NCBI GenBank assembly: GCA_963666965.1
Contig: OY762939.1
Coordinates: forward strand, 620,001-684,000
Length of the DNA stretch: 64,000 bases
DNA from: Proruminimicrobium sp963666965
GTDB lineage: Bacteria > Elusimicrobiota > Endomicrobiia > Endomicrobiales > Endomicrobiaceae
Direction of reading: 5' to 3'
Below are positions 36,101-44,593 of the stretch, in pieces. The translations under genes and the position numbers were made by a program. Each line of letters starts with the position of its first letter. Position 1 is the first letter of the stretch. The notes below the pieces were generated by a model. That model was not told the DNA's origin. It did no database searches and saw nothing but the letters and a program-made list of their open reading frames with translations.

Positions 36101-39100
36101 ACGAGAGTGTCGTGCAGTCTTGCGTCTTTTTTGATTTGTCGCAGGAAGATCTGAGCAATACTCTCAGCGACCAGGTATATGCCGATATTTTGAATGATCC
36201 GCATGAATTTATAACGCATCTTAATAATTTTGATCCGCAGATTACCAAATATCCGCTTTACTGGATAGTAAGAATGTTAAATGATGCAGATGTTTCTTCC
36301 AAACAGTTTAATAAATTCATAAACAGCCTTAACAAAAATACCAAAAGAAAAATACTTGCGGCCTGTTCGGAACTGCTTAACGCAGAAAATAAAATAAAAG
36401 GCGTCAGCTCAGGAGATCTTGTTTTTCTTATGGCATGTTTATTTGCAGGAAAGAAACTGGAATTAAACGAAGCCGGAGATGTTTTAACGTCATCGCTGAC
36501 AGATCCTGCAAATGCAGATATAGCCGCTGCTATCGGAATAAATAAGGCCGGAAGCAAAGCCGTTGAAATTGATTATTATGATTGGCAGGATAAGATAGCG
36601 CTTGCCATACCTTACGAAAAAATTAAAGGTTATACTATGCTTAATGTTCTGCATCTGGGTTATATGACCGATATTCAGAGAGATTTAGTCGCTTTCTACG
36701 GACAGAAATATAAAATTGTTTTTGAAGATGAAAAAAGAAAGTTAAAAAATAAAAGGATTACTCCTTACATAGGCAGCGGAACAAAAGAAGAAATAAATAA
36801 TTTGCAAAAACAGCTTGCCGCTTTAAAAAATGAGTTTAAAAATAAAAATATTACCAGCGTGGCGTATGCCGGCAGAGTCAAAGTTGTTATGGACAAGGCT
36901 GTTGATGTATCCGTTAAAATTGCCAACGATAATTATAATATACAAATCGACAGAAGTTTATTTGACATAATAGTCGGAGGGTCTCTCGGCAAAGGGAATA
37001 TGATGTTTGATTCCGACATATATTACGATATCGTTACGCCGAACGAAGATATGTCCATACTGATTGATGAAAAGTTTGCACCTATATATTCTTTTGTTTT
37101 AAGCACTGTAGGTCTTGAAACGTATGCCGTGACAAAATATTCAAGCAGTTACGAAAATAAACAAAATATGAGTACAATACCGGATGAAAGAGGAATTGCC
37201 GTTTTTCTCGATTACGAACCTCTTTATGATACATCTGCCCCGTTGGGAACTGCCGCCGCAGGCGAACAGCGCAACATTAAACTTATAAACAAATATCTTA
37301 AAAGTTTGTTGAGACAGGCTCTTGAAAATAAAGAGCAGACCTTAAATCTTATAAGAAGCATGACAAAGAATTACTATGCTGTTTCGGTAAACGGATTCGG
37401 ATGGATAGGAAATTCTTTTGTTCAGTCTCATGATTCGGCGTCAGCCAAATCATTTAACACAAGATATACTATACTTGCTCTTGAATCAAAGCTTAAAGAA
37501 ATTATATTTGAATATTTGTCGAGTCTTGAAGGTAATCAGGCATACTCCATAAATCTTCCAAAAGGAGTTGAAAAACAGATCGAGTTTATAAGGGCAAACG
37601 TCAAATCAATCCCTTCGGAAACTATTGATGATCTTTACAGCGCATGGAGAAGCCTTTCTTTAGTGCGATTTGAAAAACCCAAGGATACATGGACTGATTT
37701 TTACGATGACCTTGATAAATACGGATTGAAAAATGAAACTCAAGCCAGAAAAATAATAAACGATTTTATCAATATTGATATTTCTCAAGCCTCTGCGGCA
37801 GATGGGCATAAGCACAGTTTTGATTCATCTGATTTTCTGCAGATAACGGAAGCTTTTATATACGCCAATCCGGGAGACGGCGCTGCTTTTAAAGCAGCTT
37901 ACAGAAAATACAGACATGTCGAAAATCTGCTTGTCAATATAAGAGAAACCGAGGATAATACGGAAGTTGCAAATATGGCAAAAGCCATAGTTCTTCTGAG
38001 CGGTCTGGATGAAACAACATTAAATAATTTTTATGATTTTCCTAAAATTTCAGGCAACGGCAATATAGAAAAAATCAGAGAATACGTTGCTGTTGTTAAA
38101 AAATCAATAGAAGTTATCAGAGAAATAGAAAAGCTGCCTAAATATTCCAAATTGGACGGCATAAGAACTTTGCAGAATTACTGGGATAATATCGTTAAAA
38201 TGTCGGATAATCCGCAGACTTTGCTCGCACTTTTTGCTTATATGATTGAAAAAACGAAAAAAAATGAAGATAACATAAAAACTGACGACGATAAAATAAG
38301 AGCCGAATGGCTTGAGACTATGTACAATATTTACCTGCCGTCAATATACCGTATTTTGGGAAGCGGAGCCTATGAATATGCGAGAAACAATATATTTATA
38401 TCCAATAATCCTCTGGAATACCTGAATATTTTAAGGCTGATAAAAAAAATATACGGTGCTGATGTTATGCAGCTTACTGAATTTAAAGATGATGAAATTG
38501 TAGGCGATTTGAAAAAATTTTTGGCAGCCAGAGGATTTAATTTAAAACATATCATTATAAAATCAAGAGTTAAAACGCCTTACAGCGTTTTTGAAAAAAT
38601 GACTTCCGGCAGAAGATATGAAACTTCAAAGGATTTATTCGGAAAATATTTTGATGTGGATGATCCGGATATGAAAAAAGAATTTCTGCAGCAGGTCAGA
38701 GATCTTTTGGGCCTTCATATTATAGTCAACGGCAGTGATATAAATACGGAGGCTTTGGCAGGAGCTGTCGAAGAATTTGTAAAACAAAAAACCTCAAAAA
38801 AAATTACCGAAAGCGAAAATACTCGCGAACTTGAGAGAATAAAATATAATTTTGACATTGCCTATGCCAAAGGGAAAACAAGCGTTCCGATAGAGTCTTG
38901 TATTTACTCTATGAAAGCATACCAGGATGAAACTTTCGGCAGATATGACCCTGAAAAAAGCGACGTTAAAGAACCTCATTTTATATATAAACTCGGCAAA
39001 ACAAAAAAAGAAATATATTACGGGGGAGTTTTTGTTAAAAAAATAAAAGACAAAGAATTTTTGATAACTACCGATGATGAAAATATAAGCGATGATTTTT

Positions 39101-41127
39101 GCGGCAATTTCAGCAACATAAAAAGCAAGATAGAGTTTAATAAAAATATTACGTGTTTCGTTGAATATTTAAACCAGGTTTATGTGGTAGACGTGCCTGC
39201 GGGCGCAACAATGATGGATGTTCTTTTCCAGCCTTATTTTGCCGGTGAGGGAAACAAAGTGCTTGTTGTTTATAATTCGGACGGGTATCTTCTGAATAAG
39301 AGCATATCAGTCGTTGCCAACGGCTATTATAAAATATCTGACGGAGAAGACGGTCAGGAATATGAAGATTATGAAACTATGGAACCAAAAACTCTCAGAG
39401 CCCGTTTATATGCGGAAATAAACGGCAGAACAGAACGTTTTACGGCTGAATCCGACAAAATAAAAATTGTTAAGGATACGCAGTCCGTTATTGACAAATT
39501 AAATTCGGAAGGATTGGATTTCCCTTTATTTCTTGATGTTCTTTCCGACACGCAGCTGTTTGACGGAATCTTAAAGAAACCTTATGAATATAACAAAATT
39601 ATAATTAGGTCGCAGTTTTTAACCGTTGAAAAAATATTAAAATCGTTAGGCAAAATTGAAAATCTGTCTCCGGAAGAGCTGCTGCTGATTTCGAAGATTA
39701 GAACTATTGCTGAAAAACTAAAAGCCAATAAAGAATTTCTAAGCGGCGATGATAAACAGCTATTTGACGAAACAGTCGGAATGCTAAAAGGGAAAATGAA
39801 TAAAGACGATTCAAAAAATACGGGTTTGAATTTGCAATATTTAAGCGTCTTATATTTCCTTGAATCAAGACATTCTCAAATGGCAGGTTTAGCCGAAGAA
39901 TCTGCAATAATCAGAAAGGGATATCTTGATATAGGTTCCGTTACGGTTTCCGACTTTTTTATTAATTCCGTAAAAATCGCCGCTCATTCTAACTTTTTAA
40001 ATCTTTCGGAATTCTGGCAGTCTTTGATTCTCGGGATTATAGACAAACATGTCGTTATAGAACATCCCGACGGCAGAGAAGCGGAACTGGCCAATTACTA
40101 CGACCCTGAGTATAAAAATAAAATAATGCCTTTAATATCGCTGGGCAAAAATCTGAAGGAACTTTTGCGATATATTTCAGGAGCTTCTGCGGCCGATGAG
40201 TATGCCGGTTTTGCTACGGAAATTTTGCTTAGCTTATATAACAGCGGAGCATATGATTTCGGCGTTTTATTGTCTCAGGAAACTCCGTATCTTCTTGAAA
40301 AAGAAGCGTCTGATATTAAAGAAATGATACAAAGCGGATTTGGAGTTTCAAAAGTCGAAATAAAAGTTTCTCCTTCAAAAGATTTGTTTATTAACCAAAA
40401 CGCTTATTCTTTTGCAACGGCTGACGTTAAAGAAGATTCGGCGGTTCTGTATATAAGCGAAATGTTTTTGAAAAAACTTGAAACTCTTCAGGATGAAGAA
40501 AGGACAAGAATACTTACAATGCTGTGCGCCCACGAAATAGACGAATATAATTTTCTGGTAAGCAATTCCGGCGCTTCTTACGAACAATTTCATGCCCGCG
40601 CGGATCAACAGGAACTTATTGAATTTGCCCAAAAAATTGCCGCTGAAATAAGTGAATCCGAAATGAAAAATAATCTTGACGATGTTGCCGGCTTTAATGC
40701 TGAAATTTTGTCCGGGCAGACAAAAGAACAAACGTCCGATATATTGGCCGATTTTTCAAAATATTTTGTAAGTCTTATTTCAGAAATTAAAACTCAAGAC
40801 GGTGCCGGAATAAATTCAATTCCTTCTGAGATTTTAAAATCGGTGCTTTTTGTCATTGAAAATTCTTCCGATTCTAAAGACAGTTTAAGGCAGCAGATGG
40901 GACAGTATTTCAGAGACAATTCTGTTTTTGCTTCCCGGGATAAAGTATTGGCGGAAATAGCAAAATCAGGCGTAAGCCCTGCCAAATACAAATTAGTTGA
41001 ACAATATATAAACTTCATATATAAGCCGGTCATTATGCTTGAGCCGGCGACCGAATTTAAACAGAATATAACAGTTAATTTAGAAAAAGATATTGAAAAA
41101 ACAAGGAAAATGCTTGCTGCTGCCTAA
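33175..41127 (+). CDS. Giant exported protein with nucleotidyltransferase-, RelA/SpoT- and TGS-like domains
   Basis: 2650 residues. A Sec signal peptide (LLSVLIAFALLAPSLPANASG) opens the protein. Residues ~50-480 resemble TraB/ChaN-like proteins (VVINIQDLHNHKE, VDVYIEGANRN, VVVAGGFHTSGI). Near 756 and again near 2449 lie IHEMLEK and AHEIDEY, possible metal sites. IFFVDDIISKKSNT (~955) resembles a phosphoribosyltransferase PRPP loop. GGSLGKGNMMFDSDIYYDI (~1268) fits a GlnD-like nucleotidyltransferase. IKSRVKTPYSVFEKM, RDLLGLHIIV and the PIESCIYSM...IYKLGK stretch (~1795-1940) follow the order of a RelA/SpoT synthetase domain, and VYVVDVPAGATMMDVLF (~2000) a TGS domain. All assignments are by eye. 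The start is ATG 33175 (GGAG six bases before), not TTG 33163. Confidence 0.85.
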   Translation: MIKKLLSVLIAFALLAPSLPANASGASVSPSSGLDAFGKVTSANFFNSDTVVINIQDLHNHKEVQENTYKLLNYISNKYKDVDVYIEGANRNVNMPEFYKNIDKNSADTVMNALYGQNIISGAEYFGYSNNRILKPLEDDTVYAASIKNFAFLIENQQKIKDLLEVKEKNIKILADKYLNTNQRRVLRSYGKYLGKKIDAAKFYDRLDVEISKAGINKEKYINFNLYSDLLRRNKKSDKAKAQYQLQELLAVLKSKVSYSEYSDLLKDSGNLADIGMVFSYITAKVPVSQRYSKYPDLFNLIDLFERTSLISPVELVYEEGQIINDLLLSYCKYAVQKDAVFLNNFISIYENLLLGNISLSEYKTYRENITLFYKLYGKYFSKDDFTGLMPYADAAISFNELNLKRNDIFGKNLLSSGDSGNVSNAKPFLGRYENTDKILKNLPNAKKIKVVVAGGFHTSGINKILYDNKVSYISIIPKITSRNDGYKNRYFSDIAAQAAADKNAIAAMPMAEKYPAPFAKDLAEIIYSLRQSGKNWQEISSIFNQLIKERGFEQSVRFSYDAGREKASFEIKKTDGKLRTIKYKKGNIEVDGQKIQSATALGTNLKMLIVQALKTSEIRKYPQFRENDYLARALFLLDTQGVLLPSIREAVLGYLFFFETDNSEFEYESVVKDALIKKGINDFNIVIGKYPYLIGKKDDTFGHSTEYGCLAYVDYDKKTFFIHSDLIEYLKNDVKAMSKKEAEKRIKDFFQSLVIHEMLEKSALSGKFAKFNDYLLKKQLPYSTSSFHRFLNSRHAEGVISSDEIKNQKELLIDLSNVIHDVNYGRSEYGDVISIVQAAAAYEPSVKSDWLAIRSGNMQKINQYSGTLADSIFEQIENQPDFRGEYVIAYRKSSTQKYMQEIVKSIEYELRAKKKSIKIKIVEVEEISSDDKSKTGRFSVENEADIKDKKIFFVDDIISKKSNTFNGIYEYFKNNESVVQSCVFFDLSQEDLSNTLSDQVYADILNDPHEFITHLNNFDPQITKYPLYWIVRMLNDADVSSKQFNKFINSLNKNTKRKILAACSELLNAENKIKGVSSGDLVFLMACLFAGKKLELNEAGDVLTSSLTDPANADIAAAIGINKAGSKAVEIDYYDWQDKIALAIPYEKIKGYTMLNVLHLGYMTDIQRDLVAFYGQKYKIVFEDEKRKLKNKRITPYIGSGTKEEINNLQKQLAALKNEFKNKNITSVAYAGRVKVVMDKAVDVSVKIANDNYNIQIDRSLFDIIVGGSLGKGNMMFDSDIYYDIVTPNEDMSILIDEKFAPIYSFVLSTVGLETYAVTKYSSSYENKQNMSTIPDERGIAVFLDYEPLYDTSAPLGTAAAGEQRNIKLINKYLKSLLRQALENKEQTLNLIRSMTKNYYAVSVNGFGWIGNSFVQSHDSASAKSFNTRYTILALESKLKEIIFEYLSSLEGNQAYSINLPKGVEKQIEFIRANVKSIPSETIDDLYSAWRSLSLVRFEKPKDTWTDFYDDLDKYGLKNETQARKIINDFINIDISQASAADGHKHSFDSSDFLQITEAFIYANPGDGAAFKAAYRKYRHVENLLVNIRETEDNTEVANMAKAIVLLSGLDETTLNNFYDFPKISGNGNIEKIREYVAVVKKSIEVIREIEKLPKYSKLDGIRTLQNYWDNIVKMSDNPQTLLALFAYMIEKTKKNEDNIKTDDDKIRAEWLETMYNIYLPSIYRILGSGAYEYARNNIFISNNPLEYLNILRLIKKIYGADVMQLTEFKDDEIVGDLKKFLAARGFNLKHIIIKSRVKTPYSVFEKMTSGRRYETSKDLFGKYFDVDDPDMKKEFLQQVRDLLGLHIIVNGSDINTEALAGAVEEFVKQKTSKKITESENTRELERIKYNFDIAYAKGKTSVPIESCIYSMKAYQDETFGRYDPEKSDVKEPHFIYKLGKTKKEIYYGGVFVKKIKDKEFLITTDDENISDDFCGNFSNIKSKIEFNKNITCFVEYLNQVYVVDVPAGATMMDVLFQPYFAGEGNKVLVVYNSDGYLLNKSISVVANGYYKISDGEDGQEYEDYETMEPKTLRARLYAEINGRTERFTAESDKIKIVKDTQSVIDKLNSEGLDFPLFLDVLSDTQLFDGILKKPYEYNKIIIRSQFLTVEKILKSLGKIENLSPEELLLISKIRTIAEKLKANKEFLSGDDKQLFDETVGMLKGKMNKDDSKNTGLNLQYLSVLYFLESRHSQMAGLAEESAIIRKGYLDIGSVTVSDFFINSVKIAAHSNFLNLSEFWQSLILGIIDKHVVIEHPDGREAELANYYDPEYKNKIMPLISLGKNLKELLRYISGASAADEYAGFATEILLSLYNSGAYDFGVLLSQETPYLLEKEASDIKEMIQSGFGVSKVEIKVSPSKDLFINQNAYSFATADVKEDSAVLYISEMFLKKLETLQDEERTRILTMLCAHEIDEYNFLVSNSGASYEQFHARADQQELIEFAQKIAAEISESEMKNNLDDVAGFNAEILSGQTKEQTSDILADFSKYFVSLISEIKTQDGAGINSIPSEILKSVLFVIENSSDSKDSLRQQMGQYFRDNSVFASRDKVLAEIAKSGVSPAKYKLVEQYINFIYKPVIMLEPATEFKQNITVNLEKDIEKTRKMLAAA

Positions 41128-41136
41128 AAATAATAC

Positions 41137-41165
41137 TTGTTTTAATATTCCAAAATATATATAAT
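41137..41165 (+). promoter_or_regulatory. Promoter of the HIT/rpsU genes
   Basis: TTGTTT (41137-41142) and TATAAT (41160-41165), 17-base spacer. The expected start is only about 8 bases before the HIT gene ATG, and no Shine-Dalgarno site is seen. Confidence 0.6.
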
Positions 41166-41179
41166 CAAAAATCTGAATT

Positions 41180-41524
41180 ATGAAAGATTGTATTTTTTGT
41201 AAAATTATATCGGGAGAAATTCCCGTTAAAAATAAAGTTTTTGAAGACGATAAAGTTTTTGCCTTTGAAGACATAAATCCCCAGGCTCCCGTGCACATAC
41301 TGATAATACCTAAACAGCATATAGCCTGTCTTAATGAAGTAAACGGTGCAAATGCCGAAATTCTCGGATATATACAGATAGTAGCCTCTCAGATTGCAAA
41401 GCAGAAAAAATTGGAAGGCGGATACAGACTTATAAATAATTGCGGAGCCGATGCCGGCCAGACTGTTTTTCATCTACATTATCATTTACTTGGCGGCAGG
41501 ACTTTTGCATGGCCTCCGGGCTAA
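41180..41524 (+). CDS. hinT: HIT family purine nucleotide phosphoramidase (HinT-like)
   Basis: 114 residues. Begins CIFCKIISGEIP, has EDINPQAPVHILIIPK, and the histidine triad HLHYHLLGG near the C-terminus. The CxxC is a zinc-binding pair common in bacterial HinT. HinT-like proteins hydrolyse AMP-lysine or aminoacyl-AMP type phosphoramidates; the natural substrate is not known. It stands before rpsU. Confidence 0.94.
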   Translation: MKDCIFCKIISGEIPVKNKVFEDDKVFAFEDINPQAPVHILIIPKQHIACLNEVNGANAEILGYIQIVASQIAKQKKLEGGYRLINNCGADAGQTVFHLHYHLLGGRTFAWPPG

Positions 41525-41563
41525 TTAGGATTGAATTTATACAAAAAGGTGGTGTAAGTTTCA

Positions 41564-41770
41564 ATGGTCAGCGTTAAAGTCAGAGATGGTGAATCAATAG
41601 AAGAAGCCATAAGAAGATTTAAAAGAGAATGCGAAGGCAGCGGTATAATGCAGGAGATCAAGAATAGAGAATTCTACAAATCTCCCAGTGTGCTCAGAAA
41701 AGAAAAGCTTGCTGAAGCTAAAAGAAAAATTCGCAGGAAAATGATGAAAGACAATAACTGGTCAAAGTAG
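41564..41770 (+). CDS. rpsU: 30S ribosomal protein S21
   Basis: 68 residues. VKVRDGESIEEAIRRFKREC and the basic tail are the S21 signature. AGGTGG lies upstream of the ATG. S21 helps mRNA recruitment to the 30S subunit. With dnaG and rpoD downstream this is the classic macromolecular synthesis cluster. A terminator-like hairpin follows. Confidence 0.96.
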   Translation: MVSVKVRDGESIEEAIRRFKRECEGSGIMQEIKNREFYKSPSVLRKEKLAEAKRKIRRKMMKDNNWSK

Positions 41771-41793
41771 TTGTTGCTTAAGTTAAATTGCAA

Positions 41794-41837
41794 AATACAA
41801 GAGGGTATATTGTATAATCTACCCTCTCTTGTATTTT
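41794..41837 (+). terminator. Terminator or attenuator after rpsU, with an embedded -10 box
   Basis: AATACAAGAGGGTA pairs with TACCCTCTCTTGTATT (two-base bulge), then TTTTG. The loop contains TATAAT (41813-41818), with TTGCAA at 41788-41793 (19-base spacer), so a promoter for the NIF3-dnaG-rpoD genes may lie inside the terminator. Confidence 0.7.
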
Positions 41838-41855
41838 TGTATTTGGAAGGTAAAA

Positions 41856-42812
41856 ATGAATTTAAAGCAAATGTATGAATTTTTTATCGAAAACGGAATT
41901 AAAAATGATCCCCGCGGAGAAAAAGAAGTAAGGACTCTGCTTGAAGAAAAAAATAAAGATTATGAAAGCATTGATGAGACGCAAAAATCCTTTTTCGATA
42001 AAGAAACTCTTACCAATCCTTATTATGATTCAAGAATAATTTACGGAACCGGCAATGAAGACATTAAATCAGTCATGGTCGGAATAGATATAGAGTCGCC
42101 GGAGCTTTTACTTGCAAACCAACTTAGATTGTCAGGCAAAAAAATAGACATGGTTCTTGCCCATCATCCGGAAGGCAAAGCCTATTCGACTTTTCACAAT
42201 GTTATCAATATGCAGTCTGAAATCATTAAAGGCCAGGGCGTTCCGATAAATATTGCCGAAAGTTATATTTCATCAAGAGCATCCGAAGTCGGAAGAAGCG
42301 TAAGCGGACAGAACCACCAGAGAGTTTTTGACGCAGCAAGACTGCTTGATATTCCTTTGATGACGGCACATACCGTCGCAGACAACAATGTTACAACATT
42401 CCTTCAAAAAGAACTTGATAAACTCCAGCCAAGATATTTAAAAGACATAATTTCTTTTTTAGGCGATATTCCCGAATATAAATACGCAAAAACATACGAT
42501 AACGGCCCTTACATACTTAACGGGACCGATAAATCAAAATGCGGCAAAATATTTGTAGATATGACGGGCGGAACGGAAGGTCCTACTGAAATTATAGAAA
42601 AACTTGCCGTTGCCGGAGTCGGGACAATCGTAGGTATGCATATGAGCGAAAAAAATTATAATAATGCCGTAAAAAATAAGATAAACGTAATAATAGCCGG
42701 ACATATTTCTTCGGATAATCTCGGAGTTAATCTTTTGCTTGATAGTCTTGAGAAGAAATACGGAGCTGTTGACTGCATAGAGTGTTCGGGATTCAGAAGA
42801 TTTAAGAGATAA
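41856..42812 (+). CDS. NIF3-like metal-binding protein
   Basis: 318 residues. Matches NIF3/GTP cyclohydrolase I type 2-like proteins: VMVGIDIESPELL, LAHHPEGKAY with paired His, GVGTIVGMHMSEKN and a late AGHISSDNLG that supplies metal ligands. The biochemical role of this family is not settled. Start: GGAAGG at 41845-41850 fits ATG 41856 rather than the in-frame ATG at 41829. It lies between rpsU and dnaG, 20 bases before dnaG, and is an unusual insertion into that operon. Confidence 0.75.
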   Translation: MNLKQMYEFFIENGIKNDPRGEKEVRTLLEEKNKDYESIDETQKSFFDKETLTNPYYDSRIIYGTGNEDIKSVMVGIDIESPELLLANQLRLSGKKIDMVLAHHPEGKAYSTFHNVINMQSEIIKGQGVPINIAESYISSRASEVGRSVSGQNHQRVFDAARLLDIPLMTAHTVADNNVTTFLQKELDKLQPRYLKDIISFLGDIPEYKYAKTYDNGPYILNGTDKSKCGKIFVDMTGGTEGPTEIIEKLAVAGVGTIVGMHMSEKNYNNAVKNKINVIIAGHISSDNLGVNLLLDSLEKKYGAVDCIECSGFRRFKR

Positions 42813-42832
42813 AAAATATATAAGTTGGCTTA

Positions 42833-44593
42833 ATGGCTATTTCAGAACGCGTTATTGATCAGATAAGGGCATCTTCCGGTATAGAATATGTTATACAGGA
42901 ATATGTTCCAGATTTAAAAAAGGCAGGAAAAAACTGGAAATGCTGTTGTCCTTTCCATAATGAAAAAACGCCTTCTTTTGTCGTAAGTCCGGAAAAAGGA
43001 ATTTTCAGGTGTTTCGGATGCGGCGCGGCAGGAGACGTTTTTAAATTTGTAATGCTTATTGAAAATATTCCGTGGATTGAAGCGGTGAGAAAGCTTGCGC
43101 AGAAAAGCGGAATAACGATACAGGAATCGAAAGAAGATAAAGTCGCTCTTTCGGAAAAAGCAAGATTATTTGAAATACTTGAAAGCGCGGCGAAATTTTA
43201 TCACAGATGTTTTGTTGAAACTTCGGCTGCAAAAATAGCCAGAGATTATGCTCAAAGCCGCGGCTTAAGCGACGCAACTATAGAGAAATTTTCAATAGGA
43301 TATGCGCCAAACGGAAAACTGCTTGAATCTGCTTTGAAAAAGGGCTATTCTTATGAAGAATTGGCAAAAGCCGGACTTGCCGTAAAAACGGATTCCGGAA
43401 GGTTCTTTGAGTATATGTCGGACAGACTTGTGTTTCCGATATTGGACATACAGGGCAGAGTCATTGCTTTCGGCGGCAGAACTTTAACGAACAGTAAAAC
43501 AAAATATCTTAATACTCCTGAGACACCCGTGTATTCAAAATCAGCAAATTTGTACGGGCTGTTCCAGACGTTGCCGGATTTGAAAAAAGATAAAAGAATT
43601 ATTCTCCTTGAAGGTTATATGGATGTTGTAATGACGCAGCAGTACGGAGTCAGCGGGGCCGTTGCGTCACTGGGAACTTCTTTTACTTCCCAGCAGGCTA
43701 AACTTATCGCCCGTTATGGCGAAGATGACATAATTGTTCTTTTTGATTCCGATGATGCCGGAAGAAACGCCACTTACAGGGCTCTTGAGATTTTTGCCGA
43801 CAATGATATTCCGGTAAAAACATCTGCTATGCCGGAAGGAGTTGATCCGGATGAATATTTGCTTGAGCACGGCAGACAGGCTTTTGATAATCTGCTTAAG
43901 GCAAAATCGAAAACGGCTATAGATTTTATGATAGACAGAGTTGCGGCCGGCAATGATATTAAAATTCCGGCAGCCAAGGCAAAAGCAGCTTCGGTTTTAC
44001 TTGATTTTATAATAAAGAATAAGAATGCGATAATACAAAGAGATTATATAAAAGAGGTTTCTCAAAGACTCAATCTTGAAGAGGAAATCCTTTGGCAGGA
44101 ATTGAAGAAAAGAAAAATTTTTAAAACTGAAAAAATAACAAAACAGGATTTGCTGATCAAAAATACCGACGGCAGAGAAGATATTTCAATTGAAGACAAA
44201 ATGATCAAATTTTTGCTGCAGCCTGAATGCAGAGTTTTTGTCGGTAAAATAGAAGAAGGGTTTTTGACGTCGCAAAGATGTGTTAAAATATACGGTTTTT
44301 TGAGAGGTAAAAAAGATATAACGGCGGCCGAAATACTTTCAAAACTTGAAAGTGCCGACGCCCGGTGGTTTTCGAAACTTGCAATAGAAGCCGATTCCAA
44401 ACCTGGAGACTTGGAAGAAATTTTCGGTGTTTTATATAAAGATATCGAGTCTGAAAAGATTGAAAACAGAAGAAAAGAGCTTGAAAAAGAAATATTGCTT
44501 ATGAGCGAAGGCAAAACTGCCGGCAACGCCGAAAAAATTAAGGAATATAAATTATTAACCTCTAAAATAAAAGGTTCGGGGAAAAAGAAATGA
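42833..44593 (+). CDS. dnaG: DNA primase
   Basis: 586 residues. An N-terminal CHC2 zinc finger (CCCPFHNEKTPSF, FRCFGCGAAGD), the RNA polymerase core with TOPRIM motifs (ILLEGYMDVVM, IIVLFDSDDAGRNA) and a C-terminal helicase-interaction region (~430-586) that is little conserved. It makes RNA primers at the replication fork with DnaB. The stop overlaps the rpoD ATG by four bases. Confidence 0.97.
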   Translation: MAISERVIDQIRASSGIEYVIQEYVPDLKKAGKNWKCCCPFHNEKTPSFVVSPEKGIFRCFGCGAAGDVFKFVMLIENIPWIEAVRKLAQKSGITIQESKEDKVALSEKARLFEILESAAKFYHRCFVETSAAKIARDYAQSRGLSDATIEKFSIGYAPNGKLLESALKKGYSYEELAKAGLAVKTDSGRFFEYMSDRLVFPILDIQGRVIAFGGRTLTNSKTKYLNTPETPVYSKSANLYGLFQTLPDLKKDKRIILLEGYMDVVMTQQYGVSGAVASLGTSFTSQQAKLIARYGEDDIIVLFDSDDAGRNATYRALEIFADNDIPVKTSAMPEGVDPDEYLLEHGRQAFDNLLKAKSKTAIDFMIDRVAAGNDIKIPAAKAKAASVLLDFIIKNKNAIIQRDYIKEVSQRLNLEEEILWQELKKRKIFKTEKITKQDLLIKNTDGREDISIEDKMIKFLLQPECRVFVGKIEEGFLTSQRCVKIYGFLRGKKDITAAEILSKLESADARWFSKLAIEADSKPGDLEEIFGVLYKDIESEKIENRRKELEKEILLMSEGKTAGNAEKIKEYKLLTSKIKGSGKKK

